DNA of 64,000 nucleotides. Source: JAKFWI01 sp031398975 (lineage in GTDB: Bacteria; Pseudomonadota; Alphaproteobacteria; Caulobacterales; Aquidulcibacteraceae). The position numbers were made by a program, and so were the translations under genes. This document shows, piece by piece, positions 26,235 to 34,540 of the stretch. The stretch covers positions 30,838 through 94,837 of the forward strand of contig JANNOI010000028.1 of assembly GCA_031398975.1 (NCBI GenBank), read 5' to 3'. The notes under the pieces are model-generated. The model ran no database searches. It saw only the letters and a program-made list of their open reading frames with translations, and had not been told where the DNA came from. Numbering within the stretch: the stretch's first letter is position 1; every line of letters begins with the position of its first letter.

Positions 26235-27773
26235 ATGCGTGTGCAGGTCTGGGCGATTCTTGCGGGGCTGTGCGGGGCGATGGCCGCTGCGCCCGCGCAC
26301 GCGGGCGGGCGGATCCTCATCCTGGCCGAGGCCGACGCCCGCGCCTACGAGGCCGCCTTCGCCGCCACCGCGCGCAGCGATTGGGCCGGCGCCGACGCAA
26401 GCCTCGCCCGGGTGCGCGATCCCGCGCTCGCGAGCCACGTCCTGGCCCGGCGCTACCTCTCGCCTTCCTACCGCGCGGACGCCACAGAACGCGCCGCCTG
26501 GCTGCGGGACAATCCCGATCATCCTTTGGCGCCCTTCATCCGCGGCAAGGCCGCCGCCATCGGACCCTCTGCGCCGCTCCCCCCGCGGCGGGCCCGCCCG
26601 CTTCCGGGCGCGCCCCGCCCCCCGCCGGGGGACAATCCAGCCCTGCGCGCCGCGCTCGATCGGGCGGCCGAGCGCTTTGCGGAAGGCGATTTGGACACGG
26701 CCCAAACCCTTGCATCCGCGCATGTGGACGGCCCACGCGCCGGCCCGGCTTCTTTCCAGCTCGGCCTGATTTCCTTTCGCCGCGGGGACTGGCCGCAAGC
26801 GGCGGCCGCGTTCGACGCCGCCGCGCGCTGGGCGCACTGGGACGCCGGCGGGGCGGCGGGCGCCGCCTATTGGGGCGCGCGAGCGCATCTGGCGGCGGGG
26901 GCGCCCGGCCCGGCGCTGGCGCGCCTGCAGGCCGCGCTCGCGTGGCCCGCCACCTTCTACGGCCAGCTGGCCCAGGCCCAATTGGGGCGGGAGAGCCCGC
27001 TGCGCTTCATCGTTCCCCCGCTCGACGCCGAAAGCGCGCGCGCCTTCGTGCACGCCCATCCCCACGCCCACCGGGCCGCCGCACTCGCCCAGATCGGGCG
27101 GCTTTCGGACGTGGAGCTCGAACTGACCGCGCTGCACCAGCGCTTGTCACCCGCCGAGGACGGCGTTTTCCTGGCGTTCGCGGAGGCCCTCGACGCGCCG
27201 GGGGCGCAATTGCGGGCGGCCGAATATGGCGGGCCGGACGTGGCGGCTGGCTTCTGCCCTCTGGGGGCGTTCGCGCCCGAGAACGGGTTTCGCGTGGACC
27301 GCGCCGTCGTGCTCGCAGTGACGCGCCAGGAAAGCCGGTTTCGGCCGCTGGCGGTCTCCTCCTCCAATGCGCGCGGGCTGATGCAGCTGCTCCCCTCCAC
27401 CGCCGAAGACCTCGACGACAGACCCTTCAAGACCACCCCGGACCTCCTGCACGATCCCGATCTCAACATGCGCCTGGGCCAGACTTACCTCGAAATGCTG
27501 CTCGACCAGGTGGGCGGGGACAAGGATCTGGTGAAGCTGTTTGCGGCCTATAATGGCGGGCCAAACGCGTTGCGGGCCTGGCTTGAAGGGCCTGCGCCGC
27601 GCCACGATCCATTGATGGCGCTGGAAAGCCTGCCGCGGGCGGAGACGCGCGATTACGCCGAGCGGGTGCTCGCGGCCGTGGGCCTGTGCCGGGCGCGTCT
27701 GGCGCAAGGGTCGCACGAGTTCGAACAGCTCGCCGCCGGCAAGCCCGCCCGCTATCAGCGCCGCGACCGCTGA
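26235..27773 (+). CDS. Lytic murein transglycosylase (Slt family)
   Basis: 512-residue soluble lytic transglycosylase. A signal peptide (about 1-26, ending PAHAGG) targets the periplasm, a helical superhelix region fills 30-340, and the C-terminal Slt domain has catalytic E366 in AVTRQESRFRPLAVSS followed by NARGLMQLLPSTAEDL. It cleaves peptidoglycan between MurNAc and GlcNAc. Its place at the end of a flagellar gene run suggests, without proof, a part in opening the wall for the rod; general wall turnover is the alternative. The final 19 bp overlap the convergent glycosyltransferase gene. Confidence 0.9.
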   Translation: MRVQVWAILAGLCGAMAAAPAHAGGRILILAEADARAYEAAFAATARSDWAGADASLARVRDPALASHVLARRYLSPSYRADATERAAWLRDNPDHPLAPFIRGKAAAIGPSAPLPPRRARPLPGAPRPPPGDNPALRAALDRAAERFAEGDLDTAQTLASAHVDGPRAGPASFQLGLISFRRGDWPQAAAAFDAAARWAHWDAGGAAGAAYWGARAHLAAGAPGPALARLQAALAWPATFYGQLAQAQLGRESPLRFIVPPLDAESARAFVHAHPHAHRAAALAQIGRLSDVELELTALHQRLSPAEDGVFLAFAEALDAPGAQLRAAEYGGPDVAAGFCPLGAFAPENGFRVDRAVVLAVTRQESRFRPLAVSSSNARGLMQLLPSTAEDLDDRPFKTTPDLLHDPDLNMRLGQTYLEMLLDQVGGDKDLVKLFAAYNGGPNALRAWLEGPAPRHDPLMALESLPRAETRDYAERVLAAVGLCRARLAQGSHEFEQLAAGKPARYQRRDR

Positions 27774-28366
27774 ACCCAGCCGCGCCAATCGGCGCCGGTG
27801 TCGATGTCGGCCAGCTTCTCCAGCAGCACGGCCGGGCCGTCCAGCGCCGCCAGCAGGTCCGCGCACGCCGTCGGCGTCGACCACGCGACGTGGGCGAAGG
27901 CCTGCGCCGCGCGCCGGGGGACCCGCGCCGCCAGGATCCAGAACCCGCCGTCGAAGGTCGGCCCCACCGCATAGGGCGCGCGCCGCAACGCGGCGAAGGC
28001 GGCCGAGATATGGCGCCGCGTCAGGTCTGGGCAATCGGCGCCGATCACGGCGAGCGGCCCGCGCGCCTGCGCCCGGAAACGGCGCGCCAACCGATCGCCC
28101 AGATCCCCGCCGCCCTGCCCGATGCGCCGCACGTGACCGCACGCCGCCCCGTCCCACACCCCCGGCAGGCGCGCGCGGACGTCCCGGTCGGGCGCCGCCG
28201 CCAGCACGGTCTCCCAGCGGCCCCCGCCCACGGCCTGAAGGGTTCGGGCCTGCAGGAAGCGGTTGATGCGCCATGCCTGCGCTGCGCCGAGATCGTGGGC
28301 GAGCCGCGACTTGCCGCCCCCCAGGCGCGGCGTCTTGGCCATCACCACCAGCACCGGCCTAATCAT
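27755..28366 (-). CDS. TIGR04282-type glycosyltransferase (DUF2064)
   Basis: 203-residue DUF2064 protein, a nucleotide-sugar-transferase-like fold. Typical strings: VVMAKTPRLGGGKSRLA at the N-terminus, AVIGADCPDLTRRHI, then GPTFDGGFWILAAR. Databases name the family after arsenosugar biosynthesis, but no arsM-type gene is present here and most members have no proven function. It overlaps the next upstream gene (28359) by 8 bp, a two-gene operon with the TIGR04283 protein. It converges with the lytic transglycosylase gene with a 19-bp overlap. Confidence 0.82.
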   Translation of the reverse strand: MIRPVLVVMAKTPRLGGGKSRLAHDLGAAQAWRINRFLQARTLQAVGGGRWETVLAAAPDRDVRARLPGVWDGAACGHVRRIGQGGGDLGDRLARRFRAQARGPLAVIGADCPDLTRRHISAAFAALRRAPYAVGPTFDGGFWILAARVPRRAAQAFAHVAWSTPTACADLLAALDGPAVLLEKLADIDTGADWRGWVQRSRR

Positions 28367-29033
28367 ACAGCCGCGCCAGGCGCTTCGGCGGGACGCCGGC
28401 CAGATAGAGCCCGAGCAGCCCCAGATTGCGCCAGCCGCGGCGCGCGAAACCGTCGCGGCGGTACTTCTCGGCGCTGGTGCGCGCCCGCGTGCGCAGCATC
28501 ACGAGGCGGCGGCGGCCCAGCCGGCGCACGATGTCCACATCCTCGAACAGCGGCAGATCGGCATAGCCCCCGATGGCCTCGTACAAGGCGCGCGAGATCA
28601 ATAAGCCCTGATCCCCGTACGGCAGGTGCAGCAGCGCGCAGCGGACGTGCGCCCAGAACGCCACGCGATTGGCGGCGCCGGATTGATCGTCGAAGGCGAA
28701 ACGGAAGGCGCCCGCGCGCTCGGGCCCGCCCTCGATGAACCGCGCCGCCTCCTCCGCCCAGCCCGGATCGAGGGCGGTGTCGGCGTGCAGAAACAGAAAC
28801 CACGCGCCCCGCGCGGCACCCGCGCCCGCGCGCAATTGCGCCCCGCGCCCGCGCGGGCTCTCCACGAACCGCGCGCCGGCGGCGTCCGCTATGGCGGCGG
28901 TGGCGTCGCTCGACCCGCCGTCCGAGACGATCACCTCCCGCACCAGCCCGGCCGCCGCCGCTGGCACGAGCGGGGGCAGCGCGCGGCGCAGATGCGCGGC
29001 CGCGTTCAAGGTGGGAAGAATGACGGAGATCAT
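28359..29033 (-). CDS. TIGR04283-type family 2 glycosyltransferase
   Basis: 224-residue GT2 glycosyltransferase: ISVILPTLNAAAHLRRALPP start, EVIVSDGGSSDAT, then FLFLHADTALDPGW with the DxD-like HAD, and GGYADLPLFEDVDIVRRL. It has no clear membrane anchor except a short hydrophobic end (LGLLGLYLAGVPP). The family is annotated as arsenosugar-associated, but this is a label; the real substrate is unknown. First gene of a two-gene operon, with two large palindromes directly upstream. Confidence 0.85.
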   Translation of the reverse strand: MISVILPTLNAAAHLRRALPPLVPAAAAGLVREVIVSDGGSSDATAAIADAAGARFVESPRGRGAQLRAGAGAARGAWFLFLHADTALDPGWAEEAARFIEGGPERAGAFRFAFDDQSGAANRVAFWAHVRCALLHLPYGDQGLLISRALYEAIGGYADLPLFEDVDIVRRLGRRRLVMLRTRARTSAEKYRRDGFARRGWRNLGLLGLYLAGVPPKRLARLYD

Positions 29034-29046
29034 CGCCGCGCCAGCC

Positions 29047-29098
29047 TAGAGCGGTTCTCGATTGGATTGAATCAATCCAATCGAGAAAAACCGCTCTA
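29047..29098. repeat. Long intergenic palindrome (extragenic repeat type)
   Basis: TAGAGCGGTT + CTCGATTGGATTGA, one central A, then the complement TCAATCCAATCGAG, a 3-A bulge and AACCGCTCTA. About 24 paired bases per arm. AT-rich compared with the surroundings. Palindromes of this TAGAGCGGTT...AACCGCTCTA type are, from memory, dispersed in many alphaproteobacterial genomes. Here it lies between the start of a glycosyltransferase gene and the end of the TPR gene, so it can also act as a terminator for the latter. Confidence 0.7.
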
Positions 29099-29108
29099 CA
29101 CTTTAAGG

Positions 29109-29159
29109 TAGACCGTTGCTCGTCCGAAAACCGCGTAACACTTTTCGGGAAACGGTCTA
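29109..29159. repeat. Second, nested palindrome
   Basis: Outer arms TAGACCGTT / AACGGTCTA (29109-29117, 29151-29159) and inner arms CCGAAAA / TTTTCGG (29124-29130, 29142-29148). It begins 10 bp after the first palindrome and shares its TAGA...TCTA end design but not its sequence, so it looks like a second repeat family member inserted next to the first. Confidence 0.65.
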
Positions 29160-29181
29160 GCAAACACCGGCTGAGCCCGCA

Positions 29182-32100
29182 TCACGCGCGCGGCTTGGGA
29201 TCGCCCGCGGGCGAGGCGGGGCGCTTTTCGGCGGCGAAGGTCTTGATCCGCGTCAGCACCCGGTCCGCCAGATCGGTGCGGCCGATACGCCCGGCGATGT
29301 CGCGCACGCGCGCGTCGCCCGGATCGACGCCGGAGACCATGAATTCGAAGGCGTCCGCGTCCGGGGTGGAGGCCATGCGGGAGGCGTACGCTTTAGTCAG
29401 GCGCGCGACGCCCGGGCCGTCCCCCGCCAGGACGGCGGCGATTGCGGCGCGCAGCACCAGCGCGCGGTGGGCGTCGTCCAGCGGCGCGCTGGTTTCGGTA
29501 TGGCGCTGGAGGGCGAGGCCCAGCATGGCGGCGGCCTGCTCCCAATCCCTGCGCCGCCAGGCGATATCGGCGCGCAGCGCCGCCGCGTCCGCGCCCGTGT
29601 CGCGCTCCAGCAATTCTAGCGCGTGGTCGTAGCGCTGCAGCGCCACCAGCGCCTTGGCCTCGATCAGGCGCCGGTCCGCCGCGATCTCTCTCGGCACGCC
29701 GGGCAGACGGGTGCTCTCGATGGCGATGACGGCCCGCTCGGGCTGGCGCGCGGCCACATAGATCGCCGCCAGATCCACCGCGACCTGCGCCTGGGCGATT
29801 CCTTCGAGGCGGTTGTCGACCTGATGCTGCAGCAGCGCGGCGGCCTGTTCCAGCAGGTCCATCCGCACCAGGCGCGCGCTCAGCAGGCGGATCATCCGGT
29901 CCCCGCCCGCGCCCACCGGCGTCAGATCCTTGAACTCGTAGAACAGGCCCAGCGCCTGGATCGGCTCGAGTTTATCGGCCTCCCCGTCCAGGAACAGGCG
30001 CTCGAACAGGGCCGCCATGTCGAGGCGCAGACGGCGCGCGGCGGGCAGATCGGGGAAGCGCGAAGCGGCGGCGCGCATCACGCCCAGCGCATCCCGCCAG
30101 CGGCCCATTTCCTCATAGACGTGACCCAGAGTCTGGATCGTCTCGAGCTCCAAAGCGTCCCCGCGCCAGCGGAAGCGCAGCGCCTCGAGGGCTGCGACCG
30201 CATCCGCGGCGGACGTCTTGCCGCTTTCCCAGCGCAGCCGCACGCGCGCGAGTTCGGCCGCGGCCGAACTGTGTTCGTCGCGGCCCTGGGCCAGCGCATC
30301 GAACTTCGCAAGGGCGCCCTCGGCGTCCCCGCGCGCCTGCGCGAGGCGGGCTTCCAGCAGCGTGCACTGGGCTTTGGCGTCGGGCGCATCGGCCTCGGCG
30401 CGGGCGCCGCTGAGAGCCGCGTCGGCGGCGGCGAAATCGTTCAGTTCGAGGCCCGCCTCCGCCAAAGCGAGGTTAAAGCGGGTGCGCCAGCCGCGCGGCT
30501 GCGTCAGCAGCGCGCCGCGCCCGGTTTCCAGCGCCCGGCGGGCCTCGGGCCAGTTTTCGCGCAAAGCGGCGGCGTAGCCGCGCCACAGGGCGGCGGAGGC
30601 GTCCTCCGCCAGGGCCGGCGCGGCCAGATCGCCCTGGGCCTGGCCCGCGCGCCCGATCATCAGATTGGCGGCGGCGCGCATCAGGCGATAATCGGGCTGA
30701 AGCTCGAGCTCGGGCTTGTTGATCGCCGCGATCCGCAGCGCCCCCAGCGTCTCCACCGCCAATTCCTGCGCCAGCAGGAAGCGCGCGAGCGCCATCCGCG
30801 CCTCCGCCTTGGCGGCGGGATCGAAGCCCTCTTTGGCCGCGGTGCGTTGCAACTCGGCCAGGACATCGGCCGCGCGGCGGCGATCTTGCCCCTTCCAGGC
30901 CGCGAGGTTCAGCGCCACGTCCGCCGCGGGCGCGGCCGGCGCCGGCGTGAGCGCGGGGCCTCCCGTCAACAGGCCCACGCCGCGGGTCACCACCACCGCG
31001 CCATTTTCGAACGCCGCGCCCACCCCGTCGGCGCGCGTTTCGATCGCCACCCCGTGCGCGGAGGGCAGGATGGCGGCCTCCAAGGTCGCGTACTGCGTCT
31101 CGACCCCGCGCGGGGGGCCCGCGACAAGGCCCGCCGCGAAGCGATCGCCGATCTCGGGATCCTCGAGCCATCGCACCACGCCCGGGCGGCCGAAATCGGC
31201 GACCAGGCGCGCGCCCCCGCCGGCGCTTGCGCCATCAACATCGCGGCGCACTATCGCGGCGGAGGCCGGCGGCCCGCCCCGCGCGGCGATATCGAAGCGC
31301 CATTCGCGGCCCTCGCTGCGGGCCATCACCTGCATTTCCGGCGGCGCGGGCAGGCGCAGGCCTACCACGCCATCGCCCGTGACCAGCTCCACCCCCTGGT
31401 GGCGGCGTCCGAGCTGGGCGACGGCGCTTATATCGAGGCGCGCCTTGGCGTCGAACACGATCCAGATCGCCTCCCCCCGCCGGAAGGCGGCCGCGCGCGC
31501 GGGCCCCGCCCAGCGGGTGATGATGGTCGTGGCGTCGGAACCCTCTTCGAGCAGCACCTTCACCACCCCGCTCTTCGGCGTGGGATCGGGATCGAGGGCG
31601 GATGGTTTGGGCGCTTCGGCTTTGGCGTGGGCCTCCAGGCGCTTGGGCGCTTCGGCGTCGAGCGGGGGCAGCAGGTCCACGATAACCCGCGGGCCTTCGA
31701 CGAAATGGCGCTGGCGGACGCCCGGCTCCAGCCGCAGCGCGAGCGCCAGATTGCCGCCGGGACGCGCGATCTTCTCCCCGCCGCGCACGAAGGCGGGGGG
31801 CGCGATGTTGAGCTGGGAGATGTCGATCTCGGCGGGACGCGAGAAGCGCAGCTCCAGCACATCCTGCTTCATCAGCGGCACTACCGTTGCGCCGGCGGGA
31901 AACAGAAAGGACAGGCGCGTGAATTCCGGCCGCTGGCCCACGCTCATCACCGCCAGAGGCGGGGGCGCCGCGGCGCCCTGGGCGGGCGCGCTCGGGGGCG
32001 CGCTGAGCTCCACGGCCTGGCTTGGGCCCGCCCCCACGAGCTTGGCCTGCAGGGCGCGGCGGAGCGCGATGCGCAGCGTGCGGCCATCGGACTCCCTGCG

Positions 32101-32376
32101 GGCGAAGGCGATCGTCTCCGGCGCCTCGCCGGCGAGGCCCGCGACGTCGGCCTCGAAGGCCTGCGTGAAGGTGACCGCAAGCACCCCGCCCGATACCGAG
32201 ACGCTGGCGATCGGCGCGGCCGCGCTGGCGTCCGTCCAGCGGGCGGTGAGACGCGCGCCGGCGGCGCTCTCCTTGATGGACAGCGCGAGCGGGGCGGCGA
32301 ACGCCTGGGTCGCGCACACGGAAAGCGCTGCGCCCCCCAACGCCGCCCAGGACCCTAGCCGCCCGCCATAGATCAT
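29182..32376 (-). CDS. Large periplasmic TPR protein of the fliL-fliM locus
   Basis: 1064-residue exported protein. A signal peptide (1-28, ending ATQAFAA) is followed by a beta-rich region (30-480) resembling tandem AMIN-like modules (EFTRLSFLFPAGATVVPL, HFVEGPRVIVDLLPPL) and a long alpha-helical region (530-1050) with TPR-like repeats (for example LELETIQTLGHVYEEMGRWR). The function is unknown. It is the terminal gene of fliL-fliM-DUF6468-motE, and a CtrA-type box overlaps the motE stop just upstream, so a flagellar or polar-envelope role is a fair inference. The ATG at 32376 is chosen for the signal peptide; upstream frame is non-homologous. Confidence 0.75.
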   Translation of the reverse strand: MIYGGRLGSWAALGGAALSVCATQAFAAPLALSIKESAAGARLTARWTDASAAAPIASVSVSGGVLAVTFTQAFEADVAGLAGEAPETIAFARRESDGRTLRIALRRALQAKLVGAGPSQAVELSAPPSAPAQGAAAPPPLAVMSVGQRPEFTRLSFLFPAGATVVPLMKQDVLELRFSRPAEIDISQLNIAPPAFVRGGEKIARPGGNLALALRLEPGVRQRHFVEGPRVIVDLLPPLDAEAPKRLEAHAKAEAPKPSALDPDPTPKSGVVKVLLEEGSDATTIITRWAGPARAAAFRRGEAIWIVFDAKARLDISAVAQLGRRHQGVELVTGDGVVGLRLPAPPEMQVMARSEGREWRFDIAARGGPPASAAIVRRDVDGASAGGGARLVADFGRPGVVRWLEDPEIGDRFAAGLVAGPPRGVETQYATLEAAILPSAHGVAIETRADGVGAAFENGAVVVTRGVGLLTGGPALTPAPAAPAADVALNLAAWKGQDRRRAADVLAELQRTAAKEGFDPAAKAEARMALARFLLAQELAVETLGALRIAAINKPELELQPDYRLMRAAANLMIGRAGQAQGDLAAPALAEDASAALWRGYAAALRENWPEARRALETGRGALLTQPRGWRTRFNLALAEAGLELNDFAAADAALSGARAEADAPDAKAQCTLLEARLAQARGDAEGALAKFDALAQGRDEHSSAAAELARVRLRWESGKTSAADAVAALEALRFRWRGDALELETIQTLGHVYEEMGRWRDALGVMRAAASRFPDLPAARRLRLDMAALFERLFLDGEADKLEPIQALGLFYEFKDLTPVGAGGDRMIRLLSARLVRMDLLEQAAALLQHQVDNRLEGIAQAQVAVDLAAIYVAARQPERAVIAIESTRLPGVPREIAADRRLIEAKALVALQRYDHALELLERDTGADAAALRADIAWRRRDWEQAAAMLGLALQRHTETSAPLDDAHRALVLRAAIAAVLAGDGPGVARLTKAYASRMASTPDADAFEFMVSGVDPGDARVRDIAGRIGRTDLADRVLTRIKTFAAEKRPASPAGDPKPRA

Positions 32377-32426
32377 CACGATCCTTCCGCCACGCCGTTT
32401 GCGTGACCGGTTTAGGGGCGCTCGAG

Positions 32427-32441
32427 TTAACCCTTGGTTAG
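32427..32441. promoter_or_regulatory. CtrA-type box at the motE stop, upstream of the TPR gene
   Basis: Plus strand TTAA-CCCTTGG-TTAG; one mismatch from TTAA-N7-TTAA. It spans the motE stop codon and lies 51-65 bp upstream of the TPR gene start, suggesting an internal cell-cycle promoter within the operon. Confidence 0.45.
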
Positions 32442-33110
32442 GGGGCTCTGCGGGGCGGCCGGGCGGGACTTGGCGGGCTCGCTGAGCGCGTGGGGCGCGA
32501 GCTTGCGCTGCTCCAGCAGCAATTTGGTGAGACGGCGGACTTTTTCCGGGTTCATGGCGCCCATGACCTCCGCCAAATTGCTCTGTTTCATGCGGGAGGC
32601 CACCTCCACCAGCACCTCGTCGTCCAACCCGTCGAACACGGCGGCGGCGTCCTTGGCGCGCATCTTCTGATAGACATTGACCATCGCCGCGATCCGCTCG
32701 CTCTGCTGCTCGTCGAGCTTCAGGAGCAGACTTTCGACGGCGGCCTGGACGCGCTTCAACTCGGCGATGCGCTCGCCGGCGCGCTTCTCCGAGGCCGCCA
32801 GCAATTCGGACTGGGTGTCGATTTCGAGCGCGCGCGCCTCCAGCGCCGCACGGCGCGCGCCCAGGGATTGCAGCACCTCTACTTCCTGCGCGGACAAGCC
32901 GGCCTGGTCGGCGAAGCTCGCGGGCGGGCACGTGGCGGCAGGCTTCCCCGTGGGTTTCGCTTGCGCGGGAGGATCGGCGGGGGGCTTTTTCGCGGCGCCG
33001 CCCTCGGAGGCCGGCATGTCTGCAGCCTCGGCCATGGCCACGGCCTTGAGGCCGAGCACGACGGCGAGCGTCACCATGAGGGCCGGCAAGAGGCGGACGG
33101 GGGAGTTCAC
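32427..33110 (-). CDS. MotE-family protein
   Basis: 227-residue protein with an N-terminal membrane anchor or signal (residues 5-27), a Pro/Ala linker, a coiled coil (about 75-145, with ERIAELKRVQAAVESLLLKL) and a C-terminal MgtE-N-like domain (AKDAAAVFDGLDDEVLVEVA). This is the architecture of MotE, which in Sinorhizobium is a periplasmic chaperone for the motility protein MotC. Its place in the fliL-fliM operon supports a motor-related role. It starts 9 bp downstream of the DUF6468 gene. No MotC is in this window, so its partner here is unknown. Confidence 0.8.
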   Translation of the reverse strand: MNSPVRLLPALMVTLAVVLGLKAVAMAEAADMPASEGGAAKKPPADPPAQAKPTGKPAATCPPASFADQAGLSAQEVEVLQSLGARRAALEARALEIDTQSELLAASEKRAGERIAELKRVQAAVESLLLKLDEQQSERIAAMVNVYQKMRAKDAAAVFDGLDDEVLVEVASRMKQSNLAEVMGAMNPEKVRRLTKLLLEQRKLAPHALSEPAKSRPAAPQSPLTKG

Positions 33111-33119
33111 CGCGCGCGC

Positions 33120-33437
33120 CTACCAGGCCCGGCCGGGGCGCTGGGCGTCCGCGCGGCCGCGCCCGGCGCCCAGCGTGTCGGACAGACGCCGCGCCTCCTC
33201 GATGCGGGCCTGCAGATCGCGCCCGGTTTCCTGCGCCGCCGCGCGCAGATTACGCACCGCGAGTTCGGCGTGCGCGGAGGCTTCGCGCAGCTCAACGGCG
33301 GCTTCGCGCACCCCGTCCTGGCCCGCGCGCAGCGCCGCGAGCTTGCGGTCCAGACGCCAGCAGAAAAACAGCACCGCGAGCAGCAACAGCGCCAGCCCAG
33401 ACTCAAGCGCCAACGCCACGGGACTCAAGGCGATCAT
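33120..33437 (-). CDS. DUF6468 small membrane protein
   Basis: 105-residue bitopic protein: one N-terminal membrane helix (ALESGLALLLLAVLFFCWRL, about 9-28) followed by a coiled-coil helix rich in Ala, Arg and Glu. It matches the DUF6468 family, found between fliM and motE in Caulobacterales and relatives. It may correspond to the flagellar-positioning protein PflI described in Caulobacter, which is encoded near fliL-fliM; I am unsure of that identity. The ATG overlaps the fliM stop (ATGA), so it is translated with the motor-switch gene. Confidence 0.7.
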   Translation of the reverse strand: MIALSPVALALESGLALLLLAVLFFCWRLDRKLAALRAGQDGVREAAVELREASAHAELAVRNLRAAAQETGRDLQARIEEARRLSDTLGAGRGRADAQRPGRAW

Positions 33438-34540
33438 GTCTGCATTCCCTTCAGCATGGCGAGCCTGCGCGCTTCTTTGATCGGCTCTTCAACACGGACC
33501 GCCATATGGCGCCCGATCCGGCCCACCCGCCCGCGCGTCAAGGTTACGGCGCCGCATTTTATATCGACGAAACTGTCCGGCGCGGCGTTGAGCATCAAGG
33601 TGTCGCCGACTTTGAGATCGAGCACCCTCTTCAGCGGCGCCTGCATCTCGTCCATCACCGCGCGTACTTCCATGCCGGTATGCCAGAGTTCGCTGGCGAG
33701 GTGGCCTTCCCATATGTTGTCGCGCCCGAACTTCTCGCCCATGAATTGCTGCAGCAGCATCTTCCGGATCGGCTCCAAAGTCGCGTAGGGCAGCAGCAAT
33801 TCGAGCCGCCCGCCGCGGTCGTCCATCTCGATGCGCAGCTTGATCAGGATGGCGGCGTTGGCGGCGCGGGCGATGGCGGCGAAACGGGGATTGGTCTCGA
33901 TACGGTCGAGCTCGAAATCCACCGCGGTGAGCGGGGCGAAGGCCTGGCGGGTGTCTGCCAACACCACCTCGATCATGCGCGTAACCAGCATGCGTTCGAT
34001 CGTGGTGTAGGGCCGCCCCTCCACCCGCATCGCCACCGTGCCCCGCCGCCCGCCGAGCAGCACGTCCACGATCGCGTAGATCAGGTTGGAATCAACCGTC
34101 ACCAGCCCGAAATTGTCCAATTGCCGCGCGCGGAAAACCGCGATGATCGCCGGCAGCGGGATCGAGTTCAGATAATCGCCGAAGCGAATCGAGGAGATGT
34201 TGTCGAGGCTGACTTCGACATTGTCGGAGGTGAAATTGCGCAGCGAGGTGCTGAGCAGGCGCACCAGGCGGTCAAACACCACCTCCAGCATCGGCAGGCG
34301 CTCATAGGAGACGAGCGCGGAATTGATGATCGCGCGCACGCCCGTGCGGTCGGCGCTTGCTTCCTCGCCGGTGGCGAAACCGAGCAGGCTGTCGATCTCG
34401 TCCTGGTTCAGCACGCGCTCGGCGCCGAGGGCCGCGCCCATCAGGGGATCGCCCGCCTCGGCCACGCCCTCGCCCCACCCGGCCCCGGCGGCTTCCCATT
34501 CCGCCGCCATCGCCGCTTCGTCGGCTTCGCTCACGCTCAT
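33434..34540 (-). CDS. fliM: Flagellar motor switch protein FliM
   Basis: 368-residue FliM. The CheY-P-binding N-terminal peptide LNQDEIDSLLGFA (44-56) is preceded by an acidic extension of 40 residues not present in E. coli. The middle CheC-like domain (IINSALVSYERLPMLEVVFD) and C-terminal SpoA domain (LKVGDTLMLNAAPDSFVDIK) are intact. It joins FliG and FliN in the C ring and transmits chemotaxis signals. It overlaps fliL at its start by 4 bp and DUF6468 at its end by 4 bp. Confidence 0.95.
   Translation of the reverse strand: MSVSEADEAAMAAEWEAAGAGWGEGVAEAGDPLMGAALGAERVLNQDEIDSLLGFATGEEASADRTGVRAIINSALVSYERLPMLEVVFDRLVRLLSTSLRNFTSDNVEVSLDNISSIRFGDYLNSIPLPAIIAVFRARQLDNFGLVTVDSNLIYAIVDVLLGGRRGTVAMRVEGRPYTTIERMLVTRMIEVVLADTRQAFAPLTAVDFELDRIETNPRFAAIARAANAAILIKLRIEMDDRGGRLELLLPYATLEPIRKMLLQQFMGEKFGRDNIWEGHLASELWHTGMEVRAVMDEMQAPLKRVLDLKVGDTLMLNAAPDSFVDIKCGAVTLTRGRVGRIGRHMAVRVEEPIKEARRLAMLKGMQT

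Noticed and set aside
28359..29033. Arsenosugar biosynthesis operon
   Set aside because: The family names of the two glycosyltransferase-like genes suggest it, but no arsenic methylase or radical SAM partner is adjacent, so no pathway is claimed.
29623..32358. Open frame of about 900 codons on the plus strand
   Set aside because: It is antisense to the TPR protein gene; composition is Arg/Gly/His-rich with no domain, as expected from the complementary frame of a GC-rich gene.
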